Source: Streptomyces sp. AV19
GTDB lineage: Bacteria > Actinomycetota > Actinomycetes > Streptomycetales > Streptomycetaceae
Length of the DNA: 64,000 nt
Reading direction: 5' to 3'
Assembly (NCBI RefSeq): GCF_015999245.1
Contig: NZ_JAEAMR010000009.1
Location: 327,906 to 391,905 of the forward strand
Shown: positions 16,042 through 24,937 of the stretch, in pieces
Layout of the letters: each line of letters begins with the position of its first letter
Numbering within the stretch: the first letter of the stretch is position 1
Made by a program: the position numbers and the translations under genes
The notes under the pieces: generated by a model
What the model was told of the DNA's origin: nothing
The model's input: the letters and a program-made list of their open reading frames with translations, nothing else
Database searches by the model: none

Positions 16042-16092
16042 CGGCGTACCTCGTGCTCTGCGAACGGCTGTGATCTCCAGCTTCGCACGGCG

Positions 16093-17184
16093 TCAGTCGC
16101 CACTGCCGCCCGCGCGGAGGGAGGCGAGGTCGGCCTTCACGTCGTTGACCGGGATCGCGAAGCCGAGGCCGACGCTGCCGGCGCTGTCGGAGGAGCCGCC
16201 GCCCGAACCGGGCGCGAACATGGCCGAGTTGATGCCGATGATCTCGCCGTTCATGTTGATGAGGGCGCCGCCGGAGTTGCCGGGGTTGAGGGAGGCGTCG
16301 GTCTGGATCGCCTTGTAGGTGGTCTTGGACGAGCCGGTGTCGCCGTTGTACTGGTTGCCGCCGAACTCGAACGGCCACTGGCGCTGCTGTCGCTGCTGCC
16401 GGCCGTCGCCGCCGGACTCCTTGGGGACGGTGACCTCGCGGTTGAGGGCGGAGACGATGCCGCTGGTGACGGTGCCGGTGAGGCCCTCGGGGGAGCCGAT
16501 GGCCACGACCTGGTCGCCGACCCGCAGCTTGCCGGAGTCGCCGAGCTTGGCGGCCTTGAGGCCGGACGCGCCCTGGATCTTTATGAGGGCGAGGTCCTTG
16601 CCGGGGTCGGTGCCGACGACCTTGGCGGTCTTGGTGGTGCCGTCGTTCAGGGTGACCTGGACGCTGTCGGCGCCCGCGACCACGTGGTTGTTGGTGACGA
16701 CCTCGCCGTCGGCGCTGATGATCACGCCGGAGCCGGTGGACCGGCCGCTGTCGGTGTTGGCCTTGATCTCGACGATGCTGGGGCTGACGGCCTGGGCGAC
16801 GGCGCCGACGCCGTTGCTCTTGGCGGAGGCGTTCTGCACCGGGGTGGACTGGCTGCTGCCGCCGCCGTCCTTCCCGGTCAGCCCGTTGACCAGGGCGGCG
16901 GAGCCGCCGCCGACGAGCGCGGCGACGAGCGCGCAGGCGGCGACGAGGGTGCCGGCGCGGCGGGGCCTGCGGCGTGCTTCGGGGGCGGGGTCCGCGGCGA
17001 AGCCGGCGTAGGCGTACGGATCGTGGCCGCCGTTCCCGCCGTTCCCGCCGTCGCCGGGCCAGACCGTGGTGCCCTCGGGGGTGCTGACCGGGGCCTGCGG
17101 CGGGTGCGGCGGGGGGCTCGGGTAGGCGTGGAAGGGCTGGTCAGAGTACTGGTGGCCGCCGGGGCGGGGGTTCTCCGTCGTCAT
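16093..17184 (-). CDS. HtrA-like serine protease without PDZ domain
   Basis: A 363-residue membrane-anchored trypsin-like protease. A Pro/Gly-rich cytoplasmic N-terminus of about 75 residues precedes one membrane helix (AGTLVAACALVAALVGGGSA). The extracytoplasmic protease domain has His in VVTNNHVVAG, Asp in DLALIKI and Ser in NPGNSGGALI. The protein ends about 30 residues after FAIPVNDV, so the usual C-terminal PDZ domain is missing. A Gln/Arg-rich insertion interrupts the domain before the nucleophile. It likely degrades misfolded envelope proteins under the adjacent two-component system. Confidence 0.92.
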   Translation of the reverse strand: MTTENPRPGGHQYSDQPFHAYPSPPPHPPQAPVSTPEGTTVWPGDGGNGGNGGHDPYAYAGFAADPAPEARRRPRRAGTLVAACALVAALVGGGSAALVNGLTGKDGGGSSQSTPVQNASAKSNGVGAVAQAVSPSIVEIKANTDSGRSTGSGVIISADGEVVTNNHVVAGADSVQVTLNDGTTKTAKVVGTDPGKDLALIKIQGASGLKAAKLGDSGKLRVGDQVVAIGSPEGLTGTVTSGIVSALNREVTVPKESGGDGRQQRQQRQWPFEFGGNQYNGDTGSSKTTYKAIQTDASLNPGNSGGALINMNGEIIGINSAMFAPGSGGGSSDSAGSVGLGFAIPVNDVKADLASLRAGGSGD

Positions 17185-17207
17185 GTGTATGACTGTCCTC
17201 CGTGTTC

Positions 17208-17247
17208 ATGAGAACAGTCTGAGCGAGGGCTGAGAAGGGCGCGAGAA
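17208..17247. promoter_or_regulatory. Four 11-bp-phased direct repeats upstream of the htrA-like gene
   Basis: ATGAGAA (17208), CTGAGCG (17219), CTGAGAA (17230) and GCGAGAA (17241) recur every 11 bp on the plus strand. They lie 24-63 bp upstream of the protease start. Helical phasing is the mark of OmpR-family binding sites. The neighbouring MprA-like regulator is the obvious candidate, which is an inference. Confidence 0.55.
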
Positions 17248-17280
17248 GGGTGTGGGATTCGGGTGTGGGGGTGGTTGCGG

Positions 17281-17456
17281 TAGGGGGACTTTGCCCCGGA
17301 CCCGCGCTGATTCAGCCCGTCCGGCGATTCAGCCCGTCCGGCGATTGAGGACCAACGTGGCGAAGCCGCGTCGCACCCGCGCGGAGCGCACGGGAAACTG
17401 GGGGCACCCCCTCTGGGGGAGAAAGGGCGGTGTGGGGAAAACCGCCCCGCGGACAA
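17281..17456. repeat. Short copy of the intergenic repeat family with a 17-bp duplication
   Basis: The motif ttcagcccgtccggcga occurs twice in tandem (17311-17327 and 17328-17344). It is followed by gattgagg and GC-rich blocks related to the long repeats elsewhere in the window. The inverted partner arm is missing. It separates the LacI gene's 3' end from the htrA-like promoter region. Confidence 0.65.
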
Positions 17457-18479
17457 CTACCCGCACCCGCAGGAGCGCCGCACCACCAGCGCCGACGGAA
17501 ACTGCTTCAGCCTCTCCCGCCGCGTCCCCGAAAAACGCAGCCCGTCGTCCAGCACCAGATCCACCGCCGATCGCGCCATCGCCTGCCGGTCCGACGAGAC
17601 CGTCGTCAGCGGCGGGTCCGTGAGGGCGGCCTCCTTGACGTCGTCGAAGCCGGCCACCGCCAGCTCCCCCGGCACGTCGATGCGCAGTTCGCGGGCCGCC
17701 CGCAGGACGCCGATGGCCTGGTCGTCCGTGGCGCAGACGATCGCCGGCGGGCGGTCGGGGCCGGCCAGCAGCTCCAGGGCGACCTTGTAGGCGTCGTAGC
17801 GGTTGTAGGGCGCGGGGAAGAGCCGGCCCTCCGTGGGCTTGCCGGCCTCGCGCATCGCCCGCCGCCAGCCCTCGACGTGGTCCGTGACGGGGTCGCCGAC
17901 GGCCGGCGTGTGCTCCAGGCCGCCGAGGCAGGCGACGTACGGATGACCGTGTTCGAGGAGGTGGCGGGTGGCGAGCTGGGCGCCGCCGACGTCGTCCGTG
18001 ACGACGGCCACGTCGTCGATCGCGTCCGGGCGCCGGTGCATCAGCACCACCCGCGCGTCCCACGCGTCGATCTCGATCGCGGCGTGCTCGCTGGGGCCCT
18101 GGCTGATGAGGATCAGCCCGGAGACCCGCATGCCCAAGAAGGCCCGCAGATAGTGGACTTCGCGTTCGTCGAGGTAGTCGGAGTTGCCGACCAGGACCAT
18201 CTTGCCGCGCTCGGCCGCGGCCTGTTCCACCGCGTGCGCCATCTCCGCGAAGAAGGGCTGCCGCGCGTCCGGGACGATCAGGCCTATGAGGTCCGTCCGG
18301 CGCGAGGCCATGGCCTGGGCGACCCGGTCGGGCCGGTAGCCGAGCTCCTTGATCGCGGCCAGCACCCGTTCCCGCGTCGCCGGTGCCACCGGGCGCGGTC
18401 CATTGTTGATGACGTAGCTGACCACCGCGGTGGATGTCCCCGCCAGCCTCGCCACATCGTCCCGCGTCACCTTGGCCAC
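17457..18479 (-). CDS. LacI-family transcriptional regulator
   Basis: A 340-residue LacI/GalR regulator. The N-terminal helix-turn-helix reads VTRDDVARLAGTSTAVVSYV with hinge residues RVAQAMASRRT. A periplasmic-binding-type ligand domain follows, and the protein ends in a Cys-rich RRSCGCG. The GTG at 18479 was chosen because the helix-turn-helix begins right after it and a TAGACT hexamer lies 7 nt upstream. An in-frame GTG at 18503 is possible. The ligand is unknown. The gene sits 24 bp downstream of glnR, as in other Streptomyces. Confidence 0.92.
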   Translation of the reverse strand: MAKVTRDDVARLAGTSTAVVSYVINNGPRPVAPATRERVLAAIKELGYRPDRVAQAMASRRTDLIGLIVPDARQPFFAEMAHAVEQAAAERGKMVLVGNSDYLDEREVHYLRAFLGMRVSGLILISQGPSEHAAIEIDAWDARVVLMHRRPDAIDDVAVVTDDVGGAQLATRHLLEHGHPYVACLGGLEHTPAVGDPVTDHVEGWRRAMREAGKPTEGRLFPAPYNRYDAYKVALELLAGPDRPPAIVCATDDQAIGVLRAARELRIDVPGELAVAGFDDVKEAALTDPPLTTVSSDRQAMARSAVDLVLDDGLRFSGTRRERLKQFPSALVVRRSCGCG

Positions 18480-18486
18480 GGCGGGC

Positions 18487-18492
18487 AGTCTA
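18487..18492 (-). promoter_or_regulatory. -10 hexamer of the LacI gene (leaderless)
   Basis: TAGACT on the minus strand ends 7 nt before GTG 18479. It lies between the glnR stop and the LacI start, giving the LacI gene its own probable promoter. Confidence 0.55.
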
Positions 18493-18503
18493 CGCGGGTC
18501 CAC

Positions 18504-19301
18504 CTACCGTTTGGCCGGTCGAGCGCCCCTCGTTCGCGCGGGATCGGGGCCGGGATCGGGGGCGTGGGCCGCGGGCGGCGCGGAAGCGTCCGCCTTCTCG
18601 CTTTTCTCCGTTTTCTCCGCTTTTTCCGGTTTCTCGGGGAGGACGAACCGGTAGCCGACGTTCCGGACAGTGCCGATCAGCGACTCGTGCTCCGGCCCCA
18701 GCTTCGCCCGCAGCCGCCGGACGTGGACGTCCACGGTGCGGGTGCCGCCGAAGTAGTCGTAGCCCCAGACCTCCTGGAGCAGCTGGGCCCGGGTGAAGAC
18801 CCGGCCCGGATGCTGGGCCAGGTACTTCAGCAGCTCGAACTCCTTGAAGGTGAGGTCCAGCACCCGTCCCTTGAGCTTGGCGCTGTACGTCGCCTCGTCC
18901 ACGGAGAGGTCCCCGGTGCGGATCTCCATGGGGCTGTCGTCCGTCGAGATCTGCTGCCGGCCCATCGCCAGCCGCAGCCGGGCCTCCACCTCGGCCGGGC
19001 CCGCGGTGTCGAGGAGGACGTCGTCCACGCCCCAGTCCGCGGTGACGGCGGCCAGGCCGCCCTCGGTGACGACCAGGATCAGCGGGCAGCCGGGTCCGGT
19101 GGAGCGGAGCAGCTGGCACAGGCTGCGGACGTGCGGGAGGTCCCGCCGGCCGTCGATCAGTATGACGTCGGCCCCCGGCACGTCCACCAGGGCCGGGCCC
19201 TCGGCCGGGGCCACGCGCACGCTGTGCAGCAGCAGTCCGAGCGCGGGCAGCACCTCGGCGGAGGGCTGGAGTGCGTTGGTCAGCAGCAGGAGGGAGCTCA
19301 T
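18504..19301 (-). CDS. glnR: Nitrogen regulator GlnR
   Basis: A 265-residue orphan OmpR-type regulator matching Streptomyces GlnR in length and sequence (starts MSSLLLLTNALQPSAEVLPA). The atypical receiver keeps Asp50 (ADVILIDGRRD) but no cognate kinase gene is adjacent, as known for GlnR. The winged helix contains FKEFELLKYLAQHPGRVF and WGYDYFGGTRTVDVHVRRL. A charged tail rich in Lys/Glu/Ala follows. GlnR governs glnA, amtB and other nitrogen genes. The ATG at 19301 was chosen; longer upstream reading adds only Arg/Pro-rich sequence. Confidence 0.96.
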   Translation of the reverse strand: MSSLLLLTNALQPSAEVLPALGLLLHSVRVAPAEGPALVDVPGADVILIDGRRDLPHVRSLCQLLRSTGPGCPLILVVTEGGLAAVTADWGVDDVLLDTAGPAEVEARLRLAMGRQQISTDDSPMEIRTGDLSVDEATYSAKLKGRVLDLTFKEFELLKYLAQHPGRVFTRAQLLQEVWGYDYFGGTRTVDVHVRRLRAKLGPEHESLIGTVRNVGYRFVLPEKPEKAEKTEKSEKADASAPPAAHAPDPGPDPARTRGARPAKR

Positions 19302-19501
19302 CGGCGGCCACCCGCCCCGGTCCTCGTACGGTCGTGCACACTTCGCTCGCCCATGACGTCGGTTCCTCCTCGGTCCCTGCGACGGGGGTGCCTCCCACGC
19401 GTGCGTCCGGGCGCACCACTCGCGCTCACGAGCGTCCGAATGCACAAAAGGACCCGGGGGCGACTCTGCCCGGATCCTCTCTGGGCAGCAGAATAACCCA
19501 C

Positions 19502-20341
19502 ATGACTTCGAAGGGCCCCGGAGACTTTGCCCGACCTTGTGTTTCGTCGATCACTTCGGGTGGTCATCGCATCGTCCTCTTGACGGCCGACGGGGTGCGC
19601 GTGGAGGCGGCCTACGAACCCGGTGCCGGCGGTGCTGCCATTGTGCTCGCCCACGGCTTCGGCGGGGCGCTGGACCGGCCCGCGCTGCGGCGCGCGGCGG
19701 AGGTCTTCGCCCGGCGCGCGGCCGTCGTCACGTTCTCCTTCCGGGGGCACGGACGGTCGGGCGGCCGCTCGACCGTCGGCGACCGGGAGGTCCTCGACCT
19801 GGCCGCCGCCGTGTGGTGGGCACGTGCGCTGGGGCACCGGCGAGTGGTCACGGTGGGCTTCTCGATGGGCGGCTCGGTGGTACTGCGGCACGGGGGGCTG
19901 TACGTACCCGGGACCGTTTCGGAGCACGAGGGGCGCACGGGAGCACACGCCGAGGCGCACGCCGACGCGGTGGTGTCGGTCAGCTCGCCCGCGCGCTGGT
20001 TCTACCGGGGGACGGCGCCGATGCGGCGGCTGCACTGGGCGGTGACGCGGCCGTCGGGGCGGGTGGTGACGCGCCTCGGTCTCCGGACGCGGGTGCTGGG
20101 CGAGGAGTGGGACCCGGTCCCGGTGCCGCCGGTGGCGGCGGTGGAGCGGATCGCGCCGCGCCCGCTGCTGATCGTGCACGGCGACCGGGACGCGTACTTC
20201 CCTCTGGATCACCCGCGCTCGCTGGCGGCGGCCGGGGATCCGGCGTCCACGGAGCTGTGGATCGAGCGGGGGTTCGGGCATGCGGAGGGGGCGGCGGGGG
20301 TGGGGTTGCTGGAACGGATCGCCCGGTGGGCGATCCGGTAG
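19502..20341 (+). CDS. Alpha/beta hydrolase
   Basis: A 279-residue hydrolase. The oxyanion region is VLAHGFGG, the nucleophile elbow VGFSMGGSVV, the acid GDRDAYF and the histidine GFGHAEGA. The order Ser-Asp-His fits an active serine hydrolase; the substrate is unknown. The ATG at 19502 has a CAGAAT hexamer about 7 nt upstream and no ribosome-binding site, so leaderless translation is possible. It is divergent from glnR. Confidence 0.88.
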   Translation: MTSKGPGDFARPCVSSITSGGHRIVLLTADGVRVEAAYEPGAGGAAIVLAHGFGGALDRPALRRAAEVFARRAAVVTFSFRGHGRSGGRSTVGDREVLDLAAAVWWARALGHRRVVTVGFSMGGSVVLRHGGLYVPGTVSEHEGRTGAHAEAHADAVVSVSSPARWFYRGTAPMRRLHWAVTRPSGRVVTRLGLRTRVLGEEWDPVPVPPVAAVERIAPRPLLIVHGDRDAYFPLDHPRSLAAAGDPASTELWIERGFGHAEGAAGVGLLERIARWAIR

Positions 20342-20785
20342 GGGTTTGCTCCCCGCCCCGCCCTTTCACCGTTTCCTCCGGGGCTCCGCCCCGGGGCCCG
20401 GCACCGCGCTCCGCGCGGTGGAGCGGTGGAGCGGTGGAGCGGTGGAGCGGTGGAGCGGTGGAGCGGTGGAGCGGTGGCTTCGCCCCCTGCACCCCCACCG
20501 GGGCTCCGCCCCTGGACCCCGCTTCGGGGCTTCGCCCCGGACCCCGCAACGCGGCTGCGCCGCGTTCGTCCTCAAGCGCCGGACGGGCTGAAAAGGGGGC
20601 CAGGGGGCGAAGCCCCCGGCGGGGTGCAGGGGCGGAGCCCCGCCCGCCCGCGCGGAGCGCGGGCCCGGCGCGCCCCGCGCCACCGCCCCCCGCCCCGCGG
20701 GTTGCGAAGGGGCGCGGCCCCTGCGGAAACGGTGAAAGGGCGGGGCTGGGGCAAACCCCCTGGACGAGCCCCCGGAGGGAACCCC
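20342..20785. repeat. Long GC-rich intergenic repeat block
   Basis: No gene is supported in this 444-bp stretch. It holds an 8-bp tandem array (20413-20476), then stacked mini-palindromes of the gcttcgcccc/ggggcgaagc type. A module at about 20541-20640 is nearly identical to one at 1-200, minus the middle inverted arm. It ends with the tgaaagggcgggg motif shared with the blocks at 0.2 and 53.7 kb. It lies between two convergent genes. Confidence 0.75.
20413..20476 (+). repeat. 8-bp tandem array, seven perfect units
   Basis: The unit gagcggtg is repeated seven times without error (20421-20476), preceded by one copy with a single mismatch (gcgcggtg, 20413-20420). Slippage-prone arrays like this often vary in copy number between strains. 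Confidence 0.95.
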
Positions 20786-22756
20786 CTACGCCCCCTCCGC
20801 CACCGGCTGCGCGAACTGCGCCTCGTACAAGCGGGCGTACGCGCCCCCGGACGCCAGCAGCGACTCGTGATCGCCCTGTTCCACGATCCGTCCGGCCTCC
20901 ATCACCAGGATCACGTCCGCGTCGCGGATCGTCGACAGCCGGTGCGCGATCACGAAGCTCGTGCGGCCCGTGCGCAGTTGGGCCATCGCCTGCTGGATGA
21001 GGACCTCGGTGCGGGTGTCCACCGAGCTCGTCGCCTCGTCCAGGATCAGGATCTCCGGCTCCGCCAGGAACGCCCGGGCGATCGTGATCAACTGCTTCTC
21101 GCCGACGGAGACGTTGGAGCCCTCGTCGTCGATGACGGTGTCGTAGCCGTCGGGAAGGGTGCGGACGAAGCGGTCGACGTGCGTGGCCTTCGCCGCCGCG
21201 ACGATCCGCTCCATGGAAGCGCCCTCCGCCCCGTACGCGATGTTCTCCGCGATCGTGCCCCCGAAGAGCCACGTGTCCTGGAGCACCATGCCCATGTGGG
21301 ACCGGAGTTCCTCCCGGGACAGGGAGGCGACGTCGACGCCGTCCAGCACGATGCGTCCGCCGCCGACCTCGTAGAAGCGCATCAGCAGGTTGACCAGCGT
21401 GGTCTTGCCGGCGCCGGTCGGGCCGACGATGGCGACCGTCTGGCCGGGCCGGACCGTCAGCGACAGGTCCTCGATCAGCGGCTTGTCCGCCTCGTAGCGG
21501 AAGGCCACCTTCTCGAAGGAGACCTCGCCGCGCACGGCGCCGAGCGCGGCCGCGTCCGCCGGCTCCGCCGACTGCTCGTCCGCGTCGAGGAGTTCGAAGA
21601 CCCGCTCGGCGGAGGCGACGCCGGACTGGACGAGGTTGGCCATGGAGGCCACCTGCGTGAGCGGCTGGCTGAACTGCCGCGAGTACTGGATGAACGCCTG
21701 GACGTCACCGATCGACAGCGAGCCGCTCGCGACCCGCAGCCCGCCGATGACGGCGACGAGCACGTAGTTGAGGTTGCCGATGAACATCATCGCGGGCTGG
21801 ATGAGCCCGGATATGAACTGGGCCTTGAAACCGGCCCGGTAGAGCTCCTCGTTCTCCCGGCGGAAGACCTCGGCGGACTCCTGCTGCCGGCCGAAGACCT
21901 TGACCAGCGAGTGCCCGGTGTACATCTCCTCGATGTGCGCGTTGAGCTTGCCCGTCGAGGCCCACTGGGCGACGAACTGCGGCTGCGCGCGCTTGCCGAC
22001 GGCGGTGGCGACGATCACCGAGACGGGCACGGTGACCAGCGCGACCAGGGCCAGCAGCCAGGAGATCCAGAACATCATGGCCAGCACGCCCACGATGGTC
22101 AGAACGGACGCCATGATCTGGCTCAGCGTCTGCTGGAGGGTCTGCGCGATGTTGTCGATGTCGTTGGTGGCCCGGGAGAGGACCTCGCCGCGCTGCTGCT
22201 TGTCGAAGTAGCTCAGCGGCAGCCGGCCGAGCTTGTCCTCGACGTCCTGGCGCAGCCGGAAGACGGTGCGCTGGATGGCGGTGGTGACGACCCGCCCCTG
22301 GACGAAGCTGAACAGCGAGGCGAAGACGTAGATCAGCAGCACCCAGAGCAGGACGGTGCCGACCGCGTCGAAGTCGATGCCCTGGCCGGGGGTGAAGGAG
22401 ACGCCGGACAGGACGTCCGCCACGTTGCCGTGGCCCTCGCGGCGCAGGCCCTCCAGGGCCTGTTCGCGGGTGGTGCCCGAGGGCATCTGCGCGCCGACGA
22501 CCCCGGAGAAGATCAGGTCGGTGGCGTGGCCGAGGACCTTGGGGCCGACGACGGTGAGCGCCACGCTGGCCAGGCCGAGCAGCAGCACGGCCACGACTCT
22601 GGGCTTCTCGGGCCGCATCCGGGCGAACAGCCGGCGGCTGGAGCCCTTGAAGTCCATGGACTTCTCGGTGGGCTGGCCGCCCATGTGGCGCGCGATGCCG
22701 GTGGCCGGGGCGGGGCCACGGCGCTGCGCCGGTTTCGGTTTCTCGGCGCTGCTCAC
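20786..22756 (-). CDS. ABC exporter subunit with catalytic NBD
   Basis: A 656-residue half-transporter with six membrane helices and a C-terminal ABC domain. Walker A is GPTGAGKTT, Walker B LILDEATSSVD with the catalytic Glu, and the H-loop His lies in FVIAHRLSTI. The signature is degenerate: NVSVGEKQ replaces LSGGQ. An extra loop of about 60 residues follows the first helix. The GTG at 22756 overlaps the partner's stop (GTGA). Together the subunits form a heterodimeric exporter with one active and one degenerate ATP site. The substrate is unknown. Confidence 0.93.
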   Translation of the reverse strand: MSSAEKPKPAQRRGPAPATGIARHMGGQPTEKSMDFKGSSRRLFARMRPEKPRVVAVLLLGLASVALTVVGPKVLGHATDLIFSGVVGAQMPSGTTREQALEGLRREGHGNVADVLSGVSFTPGQGIDFDAVGTVLLWVLLIYVFASLFSFVQGRVVTTAIQRTVFRLRQDVEDKLGRLPLSYFDKQQRGEVLSRATNDIDNIAQTLQQTLSQIMASVLTIVGVLAMMFWISWLLALVALVTVPVSVIVATAVGKRAQPQFVAQWASTGKLNAHIEEMYTGHSLVKVFGRQQESAEVFRRENEELYRAGFKAQFISGLIQPAMMFIGNLNYVLVAVIGGLRVASGSLSIGDVQAFIQYSRQFSQPLTQVASMANLVQSGVASAERVFELLDADEQSAEPADAAALGAVRGEVSFEKVAFRYEADKPLIEDLSLTVRPGQTVAIVGPTGAGKTTLVNLLMRFYEVGGGRIVLDGVDVASLSREELRSHMGMVLQDTWLFGGTIAENIAYGAEGASMERIVAAAKATHVDRFVRTLPDGYDTVIDDEGSNVSVGEKQLITIARAFLAEPEILILDEATSSVDTRTEVLIQQAMAQLRTGRTSFVIAHRLSTIRDADVILVMEAGRIVEQGDHESLLASGGAYARLYEAQFAQPVAEGA

Positions 22757-24486
22757 GCGGCTTCCTCCTCGGTGAGCTGGGAGAGCACGATCTCCCGGTA
22801 GGTCTCGTTCGAGGCCATCAGCTCGGTGTGGGTTCCGGTGCCGACGACGCGCCCCTCGTCGAGGACCACGATCCGGTCGGCGTCGCGGATCGTGGCGACG
22901 CGCTGGGCGACGATGACGACGGTCGCGTCCCCGGTCCCGTCGGCGAGGGCCGCGCGCAGCCGGGCGTCGGTGGCGTAGTCCAGCGCGGAGAAGGAGTCGT
23001 CGAACAGGTAGATGCCGGGGCGGCCGACCAGGGCGCGGGCGATGGCCAGGCGCTGGCGCTGGCCGCCGGAGACGTTGGAGCCGCCCTGGGCGATCGGCGC
23101 GCCGAGCCCCTCCTCCATGGCCTCGACGAAGTCGCGGGCCTGCGCGGTCTCCAGCGCGCGCCACAGCTCCTCGTCGGTCGCGTCGGGGCGCCCGTAGCGG
23201 AGGTTGGAGGCGACGGTGCCGGAGAAGAGGTAGGGCTTCTGCGGGACGAGCCCGACGGCGCGGGACACCGCGGCCGCGTCGAGCTCACGGACGTCCACCC
23301 CGCCCACCAGGACGTCGCCGCCGGTGGCGTCGAAGAGCCGGGGGACCAGGCCCAGCAGCGTGGACTTGCCGCTGCCGGTGGAGCCGATGACGGCCGTGAC
23401 CTCGCCGGGACGGGCGGTGAGGGAGACGTCCTTGAGGACGGGCTCCTCGGCGCCCGGGTAGCGGAACTCGACGCCGCGCAGCTCCAGATGGCCGGGCCGG
23501 CGCAGCCCGGTGACGGGCGCGGCGGGCGGCACGACGCTGGAGTCGGTGGTCAGGACCTCGTTGATGCGCTCGGCGCAGACCTCGGCGCGCGGCACCATCA
23601 TGAACATGAAGGTGGCCATCATGATCGCCATCAGGATCTGCATCAGATAGGCGAGGTAGGCGGTGAGCGCGCCGATCTCCATGTCGCCGCTGTCGATGCG
23701 GTGTCCGCCGAACCACAGGACCGCGACCGAGGACACGTTCACCACGAGCATCACGGCCGGGAACATCACCGACATCAGCCGGCCGGCCCGCAGCGAGACG
23801 TCCATGAGCTCGGTGTTGGCGGTGCCGAAACGTTCGCGCTCATGGGTGTCGCGGACGAAGGCGCGGATCACGCGGATGCCGGTGATCTGCTCGCGCAGCA
23901 CGCGGTTGACGGTGTCGATGCGCTTCTGGACGCCGCGGAAGACCGGCCGCATCCGCCAGATCACCAGCGAGACGACCATGCCGAGCACCGGCACGATGGC
24001 CAGCAGCAGGCCGGACAGCGCGACGTCCTGGTTGAGGGCCATCGCGATGCCGCCGACGCACATGATGGGCGCGGTGACCATCAGCGTGAACGACATCAGG
24101 ACCAGCATCTGGACCTGCTGGACGTCGTTGGTGGTCCGGGTGATCAGGGAGGGCGCCCCGAACTGCCCCATCTCGCGGGAGGAGAAGGACTGCACCCGGT
24201 CGAAGACCGCGGCCCGCAGGTCGCGGCCGACCGCCATGGCCGTCCGGGCACCGAAGTACACCGCGCCGATGGCGCAGGCGATCTGGGCAACGGTGACGGC
24301 GATCATCACGCCGCCGGTGGTGAGGATGTATCCGGTGTCGCCCTTGACGACGCCCTTGTCGATGATGTCCGCGTTGAGGGTGGGCAGATAGAGCGTCGCG
24401 AGGGTCTGCACGAGCTGCAGAAGCACCACCAGCGCGATCGGCCGGGAGTAGGGCTTCAGATGAGCCCGGAGGAGACGTACCAACAC
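22753..24486 (-). CDS. ABC exporter subunit with degenerate NBD
   Basis: A 577-residue half-transporter. Its signature NVSGGQRQRLAIARAL is canonical. Walker B ends in LFDDS (Asp for the catalytic Glu) and the H-loop His is Gln (VIVAQRVATI). These are the mirror image of the partner's defects, as in TM287/288-type heterodimers. The first membrane helices start at PYSRPIALVVLLQLVQTLAT. The GTG start at 24486 has TAGGCT 6 nt upstream, so it is probably leaderless. Confidence 0.93.
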   Translation of the reverse strand: MLVRLLRAHLKPYSRPIALVVLLQLVQTLATLYLPTLNADIIDKGVVKGDTGYILTTGGVMIAVTVAQIACAIGAVYFGARTAMAVGRDLRAAVFDRVQSFSSREMGQFGAPSLITRTTNDVQQVQMLVLMSFTLMVTAPIMCVGGIAMALNQDVALSGLLLAIVPVLGMVVSLVIWRMRPVFRGVQKRIDTVNRVLREQITGIRVIRAFVRDTHERERFGTANTELMDVSLRAGRLMSVMFPAVMLVVNVSSVAVLWFGGHRIDSGDMEIGALTAYLAYLMQILMAIMMATFMFMMVPRAEVCAERINEVLTTDSSVVPPAAPVTGLRRPGHLELRGVEFRYPGAEEPVLKDVSLTARPGEVTAVIGSTGSGKSTLLGLVPRLFDATGGDVLVGGVDVRELDAAAVSRAVGLVPQKPYLFSGTVASNLRYGRPDATDEELWRALETAQARDFVEAMEEGLGAPIAQGGSNVSGGQRQRLAIARALVGRPGIYLFDDSFSALDYATDARLRAALADGTGDATVVIVAQRVATIRDADRIVVLDEGRVVGTGTHTELMASNETYREIVLSQLTEEEAA

Positions 24487-24492
24487 ACCAGC

Positions 24493-24498
24493 AGCCTA
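24493..24498 (-). promoter_or_regulatory. -10 hexamer of the ABC exporter operon (leaderless)
   Basis: TAGGCT on the minus strand ends 6 nt before GTG 24486. The -35 region has no consensus. Confidence 0.55.
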
Positions 24499-24639
24499 TG
24501 CGAACACCTTTCATCGGATCCCCTGGTTTTTCCCCGGTTCTTCCCTGGTTTTCCGGCTCGGCGCCGGGCCCGGTCCGGCACCCGTCATCATGGAGGCCGA
24601 CGAGAAACGAGATACGAGAACGTGGAAGCGGGGTGGGCC

Positions 24640-24927
24640 GTGGCGACCGCACACACGGCGCGACCGGCACCGGTCGGCACGATCCGGTACTGGGCCGCGG
24701 CGAAGGCCGCCGTCGGCACGGCCGAGGAGCCCTACGCGGCGGGGACGCTGGCCGAGGCACTGACCGCGGCCCGGGAGCGGCACGCGGGGCGTCCGGAGTT
24801 CGCGCGGGTGCTCGCGCGCTGCTCCTTCCTCGTGGACGGCGACCCGGTCGGCACCCGCGAACACTCCACGGTCCGGCTGGCCGAGGGCGGCACGGTGGAA
24901 GTGCTCCCGCCCTTCGCAGGAGGGTGA
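24640..24927 (+). CDS. MoaD/ThiS-family sulfur carrier
   Basis: A 95-residue ubiquitin-fold protein ending in PPFAGG. The terminal Gly-Gly is where MoaD and ThiS are adenylated and thiocarboxylated. The core (IRYWAAAKAAVGTAEEPYAA, later CSFLVDGDPV) fits a MoaD-like fold. GTG 24640 is preferred; GTG 24622 in frame is an alternative. It lies 10 bp before a membrane protein gene and about 2.7 kb before a sulfurtransferase operon, which suggests a sulfur-transfer role. Which cofactor it serves is not clear. Confidence 0.85.
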   Translation: MATAHTARPAPVGTIRYWAAAKAAVGTAEEPYAAGTLAEALTAARERHAGRPEFARVLARCSFLVDGDPVGTREHSTVRLAEGGTVEVLPPFAGG

Positions 24928-24937
24928 GAACCGGCAC

